DNA from: Actinoplanes sp. TBRC 11911
GTDB taxonomy: Bacteria > Actinomycetota > Actinomycetes > Mycobacteriales > Micromonosporaceae
Assembly: GCF_012933445.1 (NCBI RefSeq)
Contig: NZ_JABBNC010000003.1
Coordinates: forward strand, 310,001-374,000
Reading direction: 5' to 3'
DNA length: 64,000 bases
A program made the position numbers and the translations under genes. The notes under the pieces were generated by a model. That model was not told the origin of the DNA, did not search any database, and saw nothing but the letters and a program-made list of their open reading frames with translations. Position 1 is the first letter of the stretch. Every line of letters begins with the position of its first letter. Shown here piece by piece: positions 17,085 to 24,644 of the stretch.

Positions 17085-18239
17085 ATGACGGACTTCGAGG
17101 CCTACCAGCTTCCGGAGGACCACGAGACGATCCGGGCCGCGGTGCGTGAGGTGTGCGATGCGCGAGTGGCACCGAACGCGGCCGAGGCGGACGAGACCGG
17201 CGAATTCCCCAAGGCCTCGTACGACGCGTTGCGCGCCGCCGACTTCCACGCCCCGCACGTCCCGGCCGAATATGGCGGAGCCGGCGCGGACGCCCTGGCC
17301 ACCGCGATCGTCATCGAGGAGGTGGCGCGCGCCTGCGCGTCGTCGTCGCTGATCCCGGCGGTGAACAAGCTGGGCACGATGCCGTTGCTGCTGGCCGGCT
17401 CGGCCGATCTCAAGCAGCGCTACCTGCCGAAGGTGGCGTCCGGCGAGGCGATGTTCTCCTACTGCCTGTCCGAGCCCGACGCCGGCTCCGACGCCGCGTC
17501 GATGACCACCAAGGCCGTACGCGACGGCGATTTCTGGGTGCTCAACGGCGTGAAGCGCTGGATCACCAACGCGGGCATCTCGGAGTACTACACGGTGTTC
17601 GCGGTGACCGACCCGTCCGCCCGCTCCCGCGGCATCTCCGCCTTCGTCGTGGAGAAGTCGGACGAGGGCGTCAGCTTCGGCGCCCCGGAGAAGAAGCTGG
17701 GTATCAAGGGCTCCCCCACCCGCGAGGTCTACTTCGACAACGTACGCATCCCCGCCGACCGCATGATCGGCGACGAGGGCACCGGCTTCGCCACCGCGAT
17801 GAAGACTTTGGACCACACGCGGGTCACCATCGCGGCCCAGGCCCTCGGGATCGCGCAGGGTGCGCTGGACTTCGCCAAGGCGTACGTGAAGGAACGCAAG
17901 CAGTTCGGCAAGCCGGTGGCCGACTTCCAGGGCATCCAGTTCATGCTGGCCGACATGGGCATGAAGCTGGAGGCGGCCCGCCAGCTGACCTACGCCGCCG
18001 CCGCGAAGAGCGAGCGCGGCGACGCCGACCTGACCTACTTCGGCGCCGCCGCGAAATGCTTCGCCTCGGACGCCGCCATGGAGATCACGACGGACGCGGT
18101 CCAGCTGCTGGGCGGGTACGGGTACACCCGCGACTACCCGCTGGAGCGCATGATGCGCGACGCCAAAATCACCCAGATCTACGAGGGCACCAATCAAGTC
18201 CAGCGCATCGTGATGGCACGGCAACTCTTGAAGGACTAA
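17085..18239 (+). CDS. acyl-CoA dehydrogenase
   Basis: A 384-residue flavoenzyme of standard length. The N-terminal helical domain is followed by FAD/substrate signature 1, FSYCLSEPDAGSDAASMTTKA (about 124-144), the middle beta domain (GVKRWITNAGISEYYTVFAV), then RKQFGKPVADFQGIQFMLADM and signature 2, QLLGGYGYTRDYPLERMMRDA. The catalytic base is Glu367 in QIYEGTNQVQ. It dehydrogenates acyl-CoA at C2-C3 and passes electrons to ETF; short or medium/branched chains are likely. ATG 17085 follows gagaggggc. A broken copy of codons about 282-337 lies at 30351-30510. Confidence 0.93.
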   Translation: MTDFEAYQLPEDHETIRAAVREVCDARVAPNAAEADETGEFPKASYDALRAADFHAPHVPAEYGGAGADALATAIVIEEVARACASSSLIPAVNKLGTMPLLLAGSADLKQRYLPKVASGEAMFSYCLSEPDAGSDAASMTTKAVRDGDFWVLNGVKRWITNAGISEYYTVFAVTDPSARSRGISAFVVEKSDEGVSFGAPEKKLGIKGSPTREVYFDNVRIPADRMIGDEGTGFATAMKTLDHTRVTIAAQALGIAQGALDFAKAYVKERKQFGKPVADFQGIQFMLADMGMKLEAARQLTYAAAAKSERGDADLTYFGAAAKCFASDAAMEITTDAVQLLGGYGYTRDYPLERMMRDAKITQIYEGTNQVQRIVMARQLLKD

Positions 18240-18367
18240 AAATCACGGAGCTCGGCAGAAGATGTCCGGCACCGTGCAGAAAATGCCCCTAGAGTCCATG
18301 GGCCGCGTGCTCTCCTCGAAATTACAAGGCCTTGTCACGCAAAGGTCAAATGAGTAGGGGGAGCAAA

Positions 18368-19192
18368 ATGCCAACAGTCATCAGCAGCGACGGTACCGAA
18401 ATTTTCTACAAGGACTGGGGATCGGGCCAACCGGTTGTGTTCAGCCATGGCTGGCCGTTGTCGTCCGACGACTGGGACAACCAGATGTTGTTCTTCCTGA
18501 ACAACGGTTACCGGGTCATCGCGCACGACCGCCGTGGACATGGCCGCTCAGCGCAGGTCGCAGACGGGCACGACATGGATCACTACGCGGACGACCTGGC
18601 CGCCGTGACCGCCCACCTCGACCTGCGCGACGCCATCCACGTCGGACACTCCACCGGCGGCGGTGAGGTCATCCGCTACCTCGGCCGCCACGGCGAATCC
18701 CGCGTCGCCAAGGCCGCCATCATGTCCGCCATCCCGCCCCTGATGGTGCAGACCGACGCCAACCCTGGCGGCACCCCCAAGAGCGTCTTCGACGACTACC
18801 AAGCCCAACTCGCGAAAAATCGCAGCCAGTTCTACACCGATGTCGCATCCGGCCCGTTCTACGGCTTCAACCGGCCCGGTGCCGAGCCCTCCGACGCACT
18901 GATCCAGAATTGGTGGCGCCAGGGCATGATGGGCGCCGCCCTCGGCGGCTACACCGGCATCGTCGCCTTCTCCCAGACCGACTTCACCGATGACCTGCGC
19001 AAGATCACGGTGCCGGTGCTGGTCATGCACGGCGACGACGACCAGATCGTCCCGTACGCCGACTCGGCTCCCCTGACCGCGAAACTGCTCAAGAACGGCA
19101 CCCTGAAGACCTACCCGGGGTTCCCGCACGGAATGCCGACCACGCACGCCGACACCATCAACGCCGACCTGCTGGAGTTCTTCCGGTCCTGA
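18368..19192 (+). CDS. alpha/beta hydrolase, non-heme chloroperoxidase/arylesterase type
   Basis: A 274-residue protein of the bacterial cofactor-free haloperoxidase/esterase family. The oxyanion segment is VFSHGWPLSSDDWDNQ, followed by RVIAHDRRGHGRS. The nucleophile elbow is VGHSTGGGE (Ser about 98), the acid is in LVMHGDDDQIVPY, and the histidine is in FPHGMPTTHADT. Such enzymes hydrolyse esters and can form peracids. ATG 18368 is chosen because gtaggggggag precedes it; upstream in-frame starts lack a site. It is the first gene of a regulator-rich accessory block and is convergent with the PLP decarboxylase. Confidence 0.88.
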   Translation: MPTVISSDGTEIFYKDWGSGQPVVFSHGWPLSSDDWDNQMLFFLNNGYRVIAHDRRGHGRSAQVADGHDMDHYADDLAAVTAHLDLRDAIHVGHSTGGGEVIRYLGRHGESRVAKAAIMSAIPPLMVQTDANPGGTPKSVFDDYQAQLAKNRSQFYTDVASGPFYGFNRPGAEPSDALIQNWWRQGMMGAALGGYTGIVAFSQTDFTDDLRKITVPVLVMHGDDDQIVPYADSAPLTAKLLKNGTLKTYPGFPHGMPTTHADTINADLLEFFRS

Positions 19193-19250
19193 CGGGCGCG
19201 CCTGACTAGCAAACGTGTTCGTCTCGCCGATCGTGAAAGTGGATCGCTCG

Positions 19251-19286
19251 GGGTTCAGCAGAGCGCGGGGAGTCCTGCTGAATCCC
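19251..19286. terminator. hairpin between convergent hydrolase and decarboxylase genes
   Basis: GGGTTCAGCAG (19251-19261) pairs with CTGCTGAATCCC (19275-19286), 11 bp with one bulged T and a 13-nt loop. It sits between the stops at 19192 and 19346 and could stop transcription from both sides. No strong T-tract is present. Confidence 0.5.
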
Positions 19287-19345
19287 GGGCCGCCGGGAGA
19301 CGAGCAGCAGTCCACCCATGATCTGATCGTGACATCAGTCGATGA

Positions 19346-20803
19346 TTAGCGAACCGGCGACGGCATTCCGCTGATTGTTTTCGCTGCGGTGGTGATCGCC
19401 GATACCAGGCCTTCGACGTGTTCGGCGTGTGTGCGGTGCGCCAGGATGCAGATCCGGCCGAGGAATTGACCGTTGACCGTGGTGCTCGACAGCATGTACC
19501 GACCCTCGGCGGCGATGTGGTCCAGCAATCGTCGAGTCGCCAGGTCGGCCTGGTCGGCTGCCGTGCGGCTGCTGGACGAAGGACGGACGCGGAAGGTGAG
19601 GGTGCTGAGGCCGACGTCCGTTGGGAGCTCGAGTTCGGGAGCGGCGGAAAGCGCGCGATGTGCCGCCGCGGCGAGGTCCATTTTCTCGTCGAGGGCCGCC
19701 CGGAAGGCCGCCACGCCGTGAAGGCGAAGAGGGAGCCAGACACGCACTCCGCGGACCTCACGGCTCAGCTCAGGACCAAGCGCGGAATAGTCCGGCAATG
19801 CGTCGGTGTCCACGTAGTCCTGCTGATAGTGCCCCTTGTCCGAGAAGGCGGCCCGCAGGGTCGCGGGGTCGCGCACTACCAGCGCGCCGGTGCCGAACGG
19901 CAAAAACAACGACTTGTGGGGGTCCAGCGTCACCGAGTCCGCGTCCTCCATTCCGGAGAGCAACTGGCGCCCCCGCTCGGTCAGGCGGAAGAAGCCGCCA
20001 TACGCGGCGTCGACGTGAAACCACAGGCCGCGCCGGCGCGCGAGAGCGGCCAGCGACGGCAGAGGGTCGACGGCGCCCGTGTCGGTCGTGCCGGCGGTTC
20101 CGACGATCAGAAACGGTTGCAGGCCCTGACGCTGGTCCTCGATAATCATCGCTTCCGCCGCGGCGAGGTCCATCGTCAGCAGGCCGGTACTGGGGACGAC
20201 GCGTATGTGCTCGGGCGAAATACCGGCCAGCCGCGCCGCTTTAGTGATTGATCGATGCGCATACTCGGTGAGATAAAGCGTGCCCCGGCCGATATCCGGG
20301 CCTAGGCTCGCCTCGCGGGCGGCCACGACGGCCGAGAAGTTGGCCAATGAACCGCCGGTCGTCAGGATCCCCCCAGAGCCCTCGGGTAGCCCGCAAACGT
20401 CACGAGCTATCCAACCCAGCACACCTTCTTCGATCGTGGCGAATTCTATTGACGTGTACGCCACGCCGCCGTAAGCGTTGGCGGACCGGGCATACCATTC
20501 GCCCAGCGCCGACACCGGGAGCCCACCGCTGGGAACGAAAGCCATCGCGCGTGGGCTGTCGAATGCCCATGCTCCGCGGGCGGCCTGGTCGAGTGTGTCC
20601 AGCAACTCTTCGAGCACACCCGGTTCCTCGGCTGGCACCTCCCAACGATCCCGGAGGTTTCCAACCTGCGCGACCGCAGGCCGAGCCGGCCGGTCCGGGA
20701 GCCGTTCCTGAAGTCCCACGATGCGGCGAAGCACCTGATCACCCATCGCTGAGAGAACCTTCGGTTCAAGATCGAGCGAACCCGCGGAAGCGTCATCAGC
20801 CAT
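19346..20803 (-). CDS. PLP-dependent group II decarboxylase (aromatic-amino-acid/glutamate decarboxylase-like)
   Basis: A 485-residue fold-type I PLP enzyme. Motifs in order: GGILTTGGSLANFSAVVAAR (phosphate-binding), FLIVGTAGTTDTGAVDPL, WFHVDAAYGGFFRLT (the Asp that contacts the pyridine nitrogen) and SVTLDPHKSLFLPFGTGALV with the Schiff-base lysine after His. This is the arrangement of DOPA/tyrosine/glutamate decarboxylases; the natural amino acid cannot be fixed from sequence. ATG 20803 has AAGGGAGA eight bases upstream; the frame is open beyond it but without a site. The AraC regulator and hydrolase genes lie upstream on the same strand. Confidence 0.85.
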   Translation of the reverse strand: MADDASAGSLDLEPKVLSAMGDQVLRRIVGLQERLPDRPARPAVAQVGNLRDRWEVPAEEPGVLEELLDTLDQAARGAWAFDSPRAMAFVPSGGLPVSALGEWYARSANAYGGVAYTSIEFATIEEGVLGWIARDVCGLPEGSGGILTTGGSLANFSAVVAAREASLGPDIGRGTLYLTEYAHRSITKAARLAGISPEHIRVVPSTGLLTMDLAAAEAMIIEDQRQGLQPFLIVGTAGTTDTGAVDPLPSLAALARRRGLWFHVDAAYGGFFRLTERGRQLLSGMEDADSVTLDPHKSLFLPFGTGALVVRDPATLRAAFSDKGHYQQDYVDTDALPDYSALGPELSREVRGVRVWLPLRLHGVAAFRAALDEKMDLAAAAHRALSAAPELELPTDVGLSTLTFRVRPSSSSRTAADQADLATRRLLDHIAAEGRYMLSSTTVNGQFLGRICILAHRTHAEHVEGLVSAITTAAKTISGMPSPVR

Positions 20804-20937
20804 TGTCGTTCTCCCTTTCGGGGCTCCTGGACAGCCGGTTCGCCATCGCGGAAAGTGTCGTCTCGTCAGTACGCCAGGTACGGACACCTCCGGCCCGATG
20901 TGCGACATTGCTTGCCGGTTTTCCGGATGATGGTCCA

Positions 20938-20955
20938 GGCTGGCGGTAGCCAGCC
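20938..20955 (-). terminator. hairpin after the AraC gene
   Basis: GGCTGGC and GCCAGCC form a perfect 7-bp stem with a 4-nt loop, 5 bp past the AraC stop on the minus strand. It would separate that transcript from the decarboxylase, which has its own ribosome site. There is no T-tract. Confidence 0.42.
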
Positions 20956-20960
20956 GTCGC

Positions 20961-21926
20961 TCAAGAGGGAAATGTCGGGTTGTCGCCGGGCAAAGCTCGT
21001 GACGGATTGCTATTTCCATAATGCCGCCAGCTGTCCGGCGTGATCCCGAACTCTCGATGAAAGGCGCGATGGAATGTACGAGCTTGAGGAAATCCTGTCA
21101 TCTCCGCGACTCGCCCGATAGAGAGACCGACGTAGCGAGGGTCAAGCAACATATTGCGAGCGGCCAGGAGTCGCTGCTCGCGGATGTAAGCCCCCGGGGT
21201 GGTATCGACGTATTCAAAAACGCGGTAGAGGTACCGCACCGAGATGTGGTGCCGTCGCGCCAAGTCCTCGATCAGGAGCGGTTCGGATACATGGTCGCGT
21301 ACGTAGGCCTTCACCATCTCTAGAATCACCACCTCGGAGCCGTCCGGTGCGGCGGCCTCAGGGCTGCGCAACGCCATCGCCACCAAGGCGATTGCCGCCT
21401 GGCCTGCGTCGGCCCGCTGCACGGCGGTCAGATCGGGGGCGGACCTGTCGAGTTGATCGAGGTATCGGGCAAGCATGTTCGTTGCCGGCGAATGCACATG
21501 CAACCGCTGGGCGCTCTGGCGCACATCCCGCATCCCAGGCGGGAGCAAATCCCGCGAGAACTTGATCATTTGGGTTTCGGTGGTGCCTTCGGTAGCCAGC
21601 TTCCAGGCGCTGGGCGCCTGGTAAAGCGTGACGTTTCCGGCAGTCAGCGGAGTGAGACTTCCGTCCTGGCGCAGTAGAGAGCCTCCGGCTATGCCGACAG
21701 ATATCCCCAGCAACTCATCGACAGAAGATTTTGCGGCGAGCTGTTCGGTACGGGCAGCATAAAAAGAACCGCCCGTCGTCGACAGTCTCGTCAGCCCGAT
21801 CAACTCATCGAGCTTCTGCTCCGAACATTGGACGCGGCAACCCTTCCCCGCGTGAACGACGCACGGAAGGAAACACTCACAAGAAAGCTGACCCATCTCG
21901 TTGTCGAATACAAATTCGCTTCTCAT
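20961..21926 (-). CDS. AraC-family transcriptional regulator
   Basis: A 321-residue protein. The N-terminal part resembles the AraC_binding_2/NimR-like cupin domain (LIGLTRLSTTGGSFYAAR, QDGSLTPLTAGNVTLYQAP). The last 100 residues hold two helix-turn-helix units: LLIEDLARRHHISVRYLYRVF and IGRVAEMTGFPQARTFHRAFHREFG, followed by ITPDSWR. It presumably responds to a small molecule and controls the neighbouring hydrolase and decarboxylase genes. The hydrolase stops 32 bp upstream on the same strand, so the two are likely co-transcribed. ATG 21926 gives a normal AraC length; the open frame upstream overlaps the hydrolase gene and is not used. Confidence 0.85.
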   Translation of the reverse strand: MRSEFVFDNEMGQLSCECFLPCVVHAGKGCRVQCSEQKLDELIGLTRLSTTGGSFYAARTEQLAAKSSVDELLGISVGIAGGSLLRQDGSLTPLTAGNVTLYQAPSAWKLATEGTTETQMIKFSRDLLPPGMRDVRQSAQRLHVHSPATNMLARYLDQLDRSAPDLTAVQRADAGQAAIALVAMALRSPEAAAPDGSEVVILEMVKAYVRDHVSEPLLIEDLARRHHISVRYLYRVFEYVDTTPGAYIREQRLLAARNMLLDPRYVGLSIGRVAEMTGFPQARTFHRAFHREFGITPDSWRHYGNSNPSRALPGDNPTFPS

Positions 21927-21958
21927 ATCGAACCAACGACATCCAAGTAACCGGGCAG

Positions 21959-22663
21959 TCAGCTCTGGCTCACGTCGGCGAGATCCTGACGCAGCAGTTC
22001 CGCAAGTTCTCGCGGCCTGTTCAAGAACGGCGAGTGTGCTGTGTCGATGGTGCGCACGCGCCGGGCCCGGCGAAGATAGGGGTCGAACATTTCGATCGCC
22101 GCCTGCTCGGTGCCGTGGATGTAGGTGGTGTCGATGGTGCGCCAGGCGGCTTGAGTCAGGGTTTGCTCCAACGACGCCACAGACTGCGGACCGAGCGCGT
22201 CCGCAGCCGATTTGGCGTCGACCGGGTCGAGGTCGGGGTAGAAGATCGTCAGCGGGTCGGTCATCTCGAAATAGCCTTCGGCGTAGTGATCCGTCCCCCA
22301 GAAATACGGGATCTGGAAGCCGAGGCTGGACGTCATCGAATCGCCGACATCGAGCTGGAACCCGGTGATCGACACGATCCGTCGCACGTTCTGCGCCCCG
22401 GCGAGGCCTTGGTTTGTCGGCGCAGCGCCGTAGGAGTGACACACGACGATCACCGGCCCGTCGACGGCGTCGGTTGCTGCCCGAATCGTCCGAGCATCGT
22501 CGTACAGATCGCCCAGCTGCGACGGCGGCACCGGGGCGCTTGAGGGCAATTGCAGTGTGCGAACGTCCAGGTCATCGGGCAGCTGCGCGATCAGCTTGCG
22601 CCACATCTCCTTGCGATGCCAGGCGCCGTGAACAAGCACCATCACAGGCTTTCGCTCAGACAT
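21959..22663 (-). CDS. alpha/beta hydrolase
   Basis: A 234-residue protein of the small alpha/beta-hydrolase group related to salicylate esterase and pyrethroid-hydrolase-like enzymes. The oxyanion motif is VLVHGAWHRKEMWRKL, the nucleophile is in VVCHSYGAAPTN (Ser about 76) and the histidine is in TIDTAHSPFLNRP. It acts in the cytoplasm on an unknown ester. It is divergent from a TetR gene, with a perfect inverted repeat in the 135-bp spacer, so control by that TetR is likely. Confidence 0.82.
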   Translation of the reverse strand: MSERKPVMVLVHGAWHRKEMWRKLIAQLPDDLDVRTLQLPSSAPVPPSQLGDLYDDARTIRAATDAVDGPVIVVCHSYGAAPTNQGLAGAQNVRRIVSITGFQLDVGDSMTSSLGFQIPYFWGTDHYAEGYFEMTDPLTIFYPDLDPVDAKSAADALGPQSVASLEQTLTQAAWRTIDTTYIHGTEQAAIEMFDPYLRRARRVRTIDTAHSPFLNRPRELAELLRQDLADVSQS

Positions 22664-22694
22664 CCTTCACGCCTCTCTAGTGTTTATGCTAGAT

Positions 22695-22712
22695 AGCACG
22701 GCAGGTCGTGCT
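22695..22712. promoter_or_regulatory. perfect inverted repeat, candidate TetR operator
   Basis: AGCACG-GCAGGT-CGTGCT has perfect 6-bp arms. It lies between the divergent hydrolase (start 22663) and TetR (start 22799) genes, the usual place for a TetR operator acting on both. Confidence 0.5.
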
Positions 22713-22798
22713 GGATCATGCTAAGCCTGGAAAACCCGGTTGACCTATGTGACCTACGAGACCTCTCGGCGCTGTCAGGGCCGCTGTACTCTCAGCCG

Positions 22799-23527
22799 AT
22801 GAGTTCCACCGTGCAGCCGTCGCAGCGGGCTTCGCGCAGCGACGGCCGGCGCAGCCGCAGGACGATCCTGGACGCGGCAGTGAATATGGCTACCGTCGAA
22901 GGCCTTGAAGGACTGTCGTTCGGACGTCTTGCCGAGCAGGTGGGGATCAGCAAGAGCGGTTTGTACGCGCACTTCCGCTCGAAGGAAGAACTGCAGCTCT
23001 CCACGATCGAACGGGCTGCCCAACGGTATGAGGCCGAGATCGTCGGCCCGGCGCTCACCAAGACGAGCCTTCCGCTGGCCCGCCTCGAGGCACTCTGCGA
23101 GAACTTTCTCGCCATGGTGGTCAACGAGACTTTCCCGGGGGGCTGCTTCTTCGCTTCGGCGAACGCCGAGTTCGACACACGGCCCGGCGTCGTCCGAGAC
23201 CGGCTCGTGGACCTGTACACGGCCTGGTTACACGAGCTCACCGACCAGTACGCCGCGGCTCAGGCGGCCGGCCAGCTCTCTGACTCGATAACACCGGAGC
23301 ACGGCGCCTTCAAGCTCAACGCGTACCTGGCACTGGCCAATCAGCTCTACGTGATGTACCGGGATCCGCAGCACGTCGACGACGCCCGCCACGTCATCGC
23401 CGATCACATTCGATCCTCTCGTCCGCAGAGTCCTCCCACGAATCGCCATCTGTGCGAAGGACGTCGTCCACTGCCGGATCGCCGCGCCGGCCACCACGGG
23501 GTACCGACGTCGTCTCACGACAGCTGA
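22799..23527 (+). CDS. TetR-family transcriptional regulator
   Basis: A 242-residue regulator. The N-terminal HTH is RTILDAAVNMATVEGLEGLS followed by FGRLAEQVGISKSGLYAHF (about residues 20-63). The ligand domain resembles the TetR_C_33/YxaF group (NETFPGGCFFASANAEFDTR). The last 30 residues (RSSRPQSPPTNRHLCEGRR onward) are low-complexity and look like read-through beyond the usual end. ATG 22799 is chosen because family homology begins just after it. It is divergent from a hydrolase gene and convergent with the sulfotransferase gene, 4 bp apart. Confidence 0.88.
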   Translation: MSSTVQPSQRASRSDGRRSRRTILDAAVNMATVEGLEGLSFGRLAEQVGISKSGLYAHFRSKEELQLSTIERAAQRYEAEIVGPALTKTSLPLARLEALCENFLAMVVNETFPGGCFFASANAEFDTRPGVVRDRLVDLYTAWLHELTDQYAAAQAAGQLSDSITPEHGAFKLNAYLALANQLYVMYRDPQHVDDARHVIADHIRSSRPQSPPTNRHLCEGRRPLPDRRAGHHGVPTSSHDS

Positions 23528-23531
23528 GTGC

Positions 23532-24443
23532 TCACCGGATGCCTTGCTGGACCCAGTCGAGCAATTCCGGGCCGGCCATCGTGGCGACACGCTCGCGGTA
23601 GTAGGCGACATCCTCGTCATCGAGTACGGACCGCCACTGACCGTACGTGCCCTTGTTCAGGAAACGGGACTCGTCACGCCAGATGCCGCGGTCGGGGATC
23701 ACGTCGGTCTCGTGCCGTTTCATGGCTCCGAACGTCGCCGCCTCCACAAGTTCCGGCCACTTCCGCTCGGGAACGTCTATTTCCAGGCCTGCCGCCAAGG
23801 CCCGCATGGACCCCTCCAGGTCGTCCTTCAAACGCTGATAGTGCATCAGAATGACGTTCGGCCGGTCGCGTTCCTGCCAGACGGTGTCCAGGTGTGCCAG
23901 GTAGGCGGGCATGCCGAACATGAACGCCGGGCTGTCCACCCAGAGGCGGAAACGGTCGTGAATCGATCCCGGTGGCGGCGGCACCGCGGGAAAGGGCGAC
24001 CGCTCGATCCCGTCGACTCGCCCGGCGGCCACGTATCGGCGGGAGATGGCGCCGAGATCCATGTTCGCCATGTGATTGTCGTACGAGACGAACGCGTCGC
24101 GCGGGTCCCGGCCGACCGATAGATAGCTGACGCGCTCGTCGTACGGAAGGCCGTCCATCGGGGTATGCGTCTTGATGAACCGCCGGTGCCGCTGGCCGGC
24201 CAGCACGGTGGGAACGTGTGCACGGGGATACACGAGATAGTCCGGCCAGGGCGACAGGTCATCGAGCGGCTTCGGCAGGTCCGCCGTCTGGAAGATGAGC
24301 AAGGCGCAGATCATCTGCGTCCAGGTAGTTCCCGACTTCGGCGGCGTCGTGATGATGATGTCGCCTTGGCGCAGTACCACGTCGTCCCAGCGGGTGTTGT
24401 CGAAAAACGGGCCCTGATAAAGCTTTCGCGTCAGATCTACCAT
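23532..24443 (-). CDS. PAPS-dependent sulfotransferase
   Basis: A 303-residue member of the Sulfotransfer_1 family. The 5'-phosphosulfate loop is ITTPPKSGTTWTQM (about residues 31-44), with RRFIKTHTPMDGLPY supplying the catalytic-type histidine, and the 3'-phosphate site is SVGRDPRDAFVSYDNHM. The C-terminal GTYGQWRSVLDDED matches the KGxxGDWK-type motif that also contacts PAPS. It transfers sulfate to an alcohol, phenol or amine on an unknown metabolite. ATG 24443 is preceded by GGAAGG. It is divergent from the LAL regulator, whose 200-bp spacer holds a perfect palindrome. Confidence 0.9.
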   Translation of the reverse strand: MVDLTRKLYQGPFFDNTRWDDVVLRQGDIIITTPPKSGTTWTQMICALLIFQTADLPKPLDDLSPWPDYLVYPRAHVPTVLAGQRHRRFIKTHTPMDGLPYDERVSYLSVGRDPRDAFVSYDNHMANMDLGAISRRYVAAGRVDGIERSPFPAVPPPPGSIHDRFRLWVDSPAFMFGMPAYLAHLDTVWQERDRPNVILMHYQRLKDDLEGSMRALAAGLEIDVPERKWPELVEAATFGAMKRHETDVIPDRGIWRDESRFLNKGTYGQWRSVLDDEDVAYYRERVATMAGPELLDWVQQGIR

Positions 24444-24573
24444 CGCAACCTTCCGATCAGAAATGGCTGAGTCATGCCCCGGGACAACCTGCTGCCTTCG
24501 GCCCGGGAGCGCATCAGTCATCCGACTGAGCCAGCGCCCGTCTGACAACGATTTTTCGTGGCCGCATTGATAC

Positions 24574-24588
24574 CCCAAGTAACTTGGG
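24574..24588. promoter_or_regulatory. 15-bp perfect palindrome upstream of LAL regulator and sulfotransferase
   Basis: CCCAAGT-A-ACTTGGG. It lies 57 bp before the LuxR start and 131 bp before the sulfotransferase start, a good position for an operator of either. Confidence 0.45.
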
Positions 24589-24644
24589 TGACTCAGCGGA
24601 CAAGGGCCGATTGAATTCGCCGCGCACGCAAACGTTAGGAAGAC

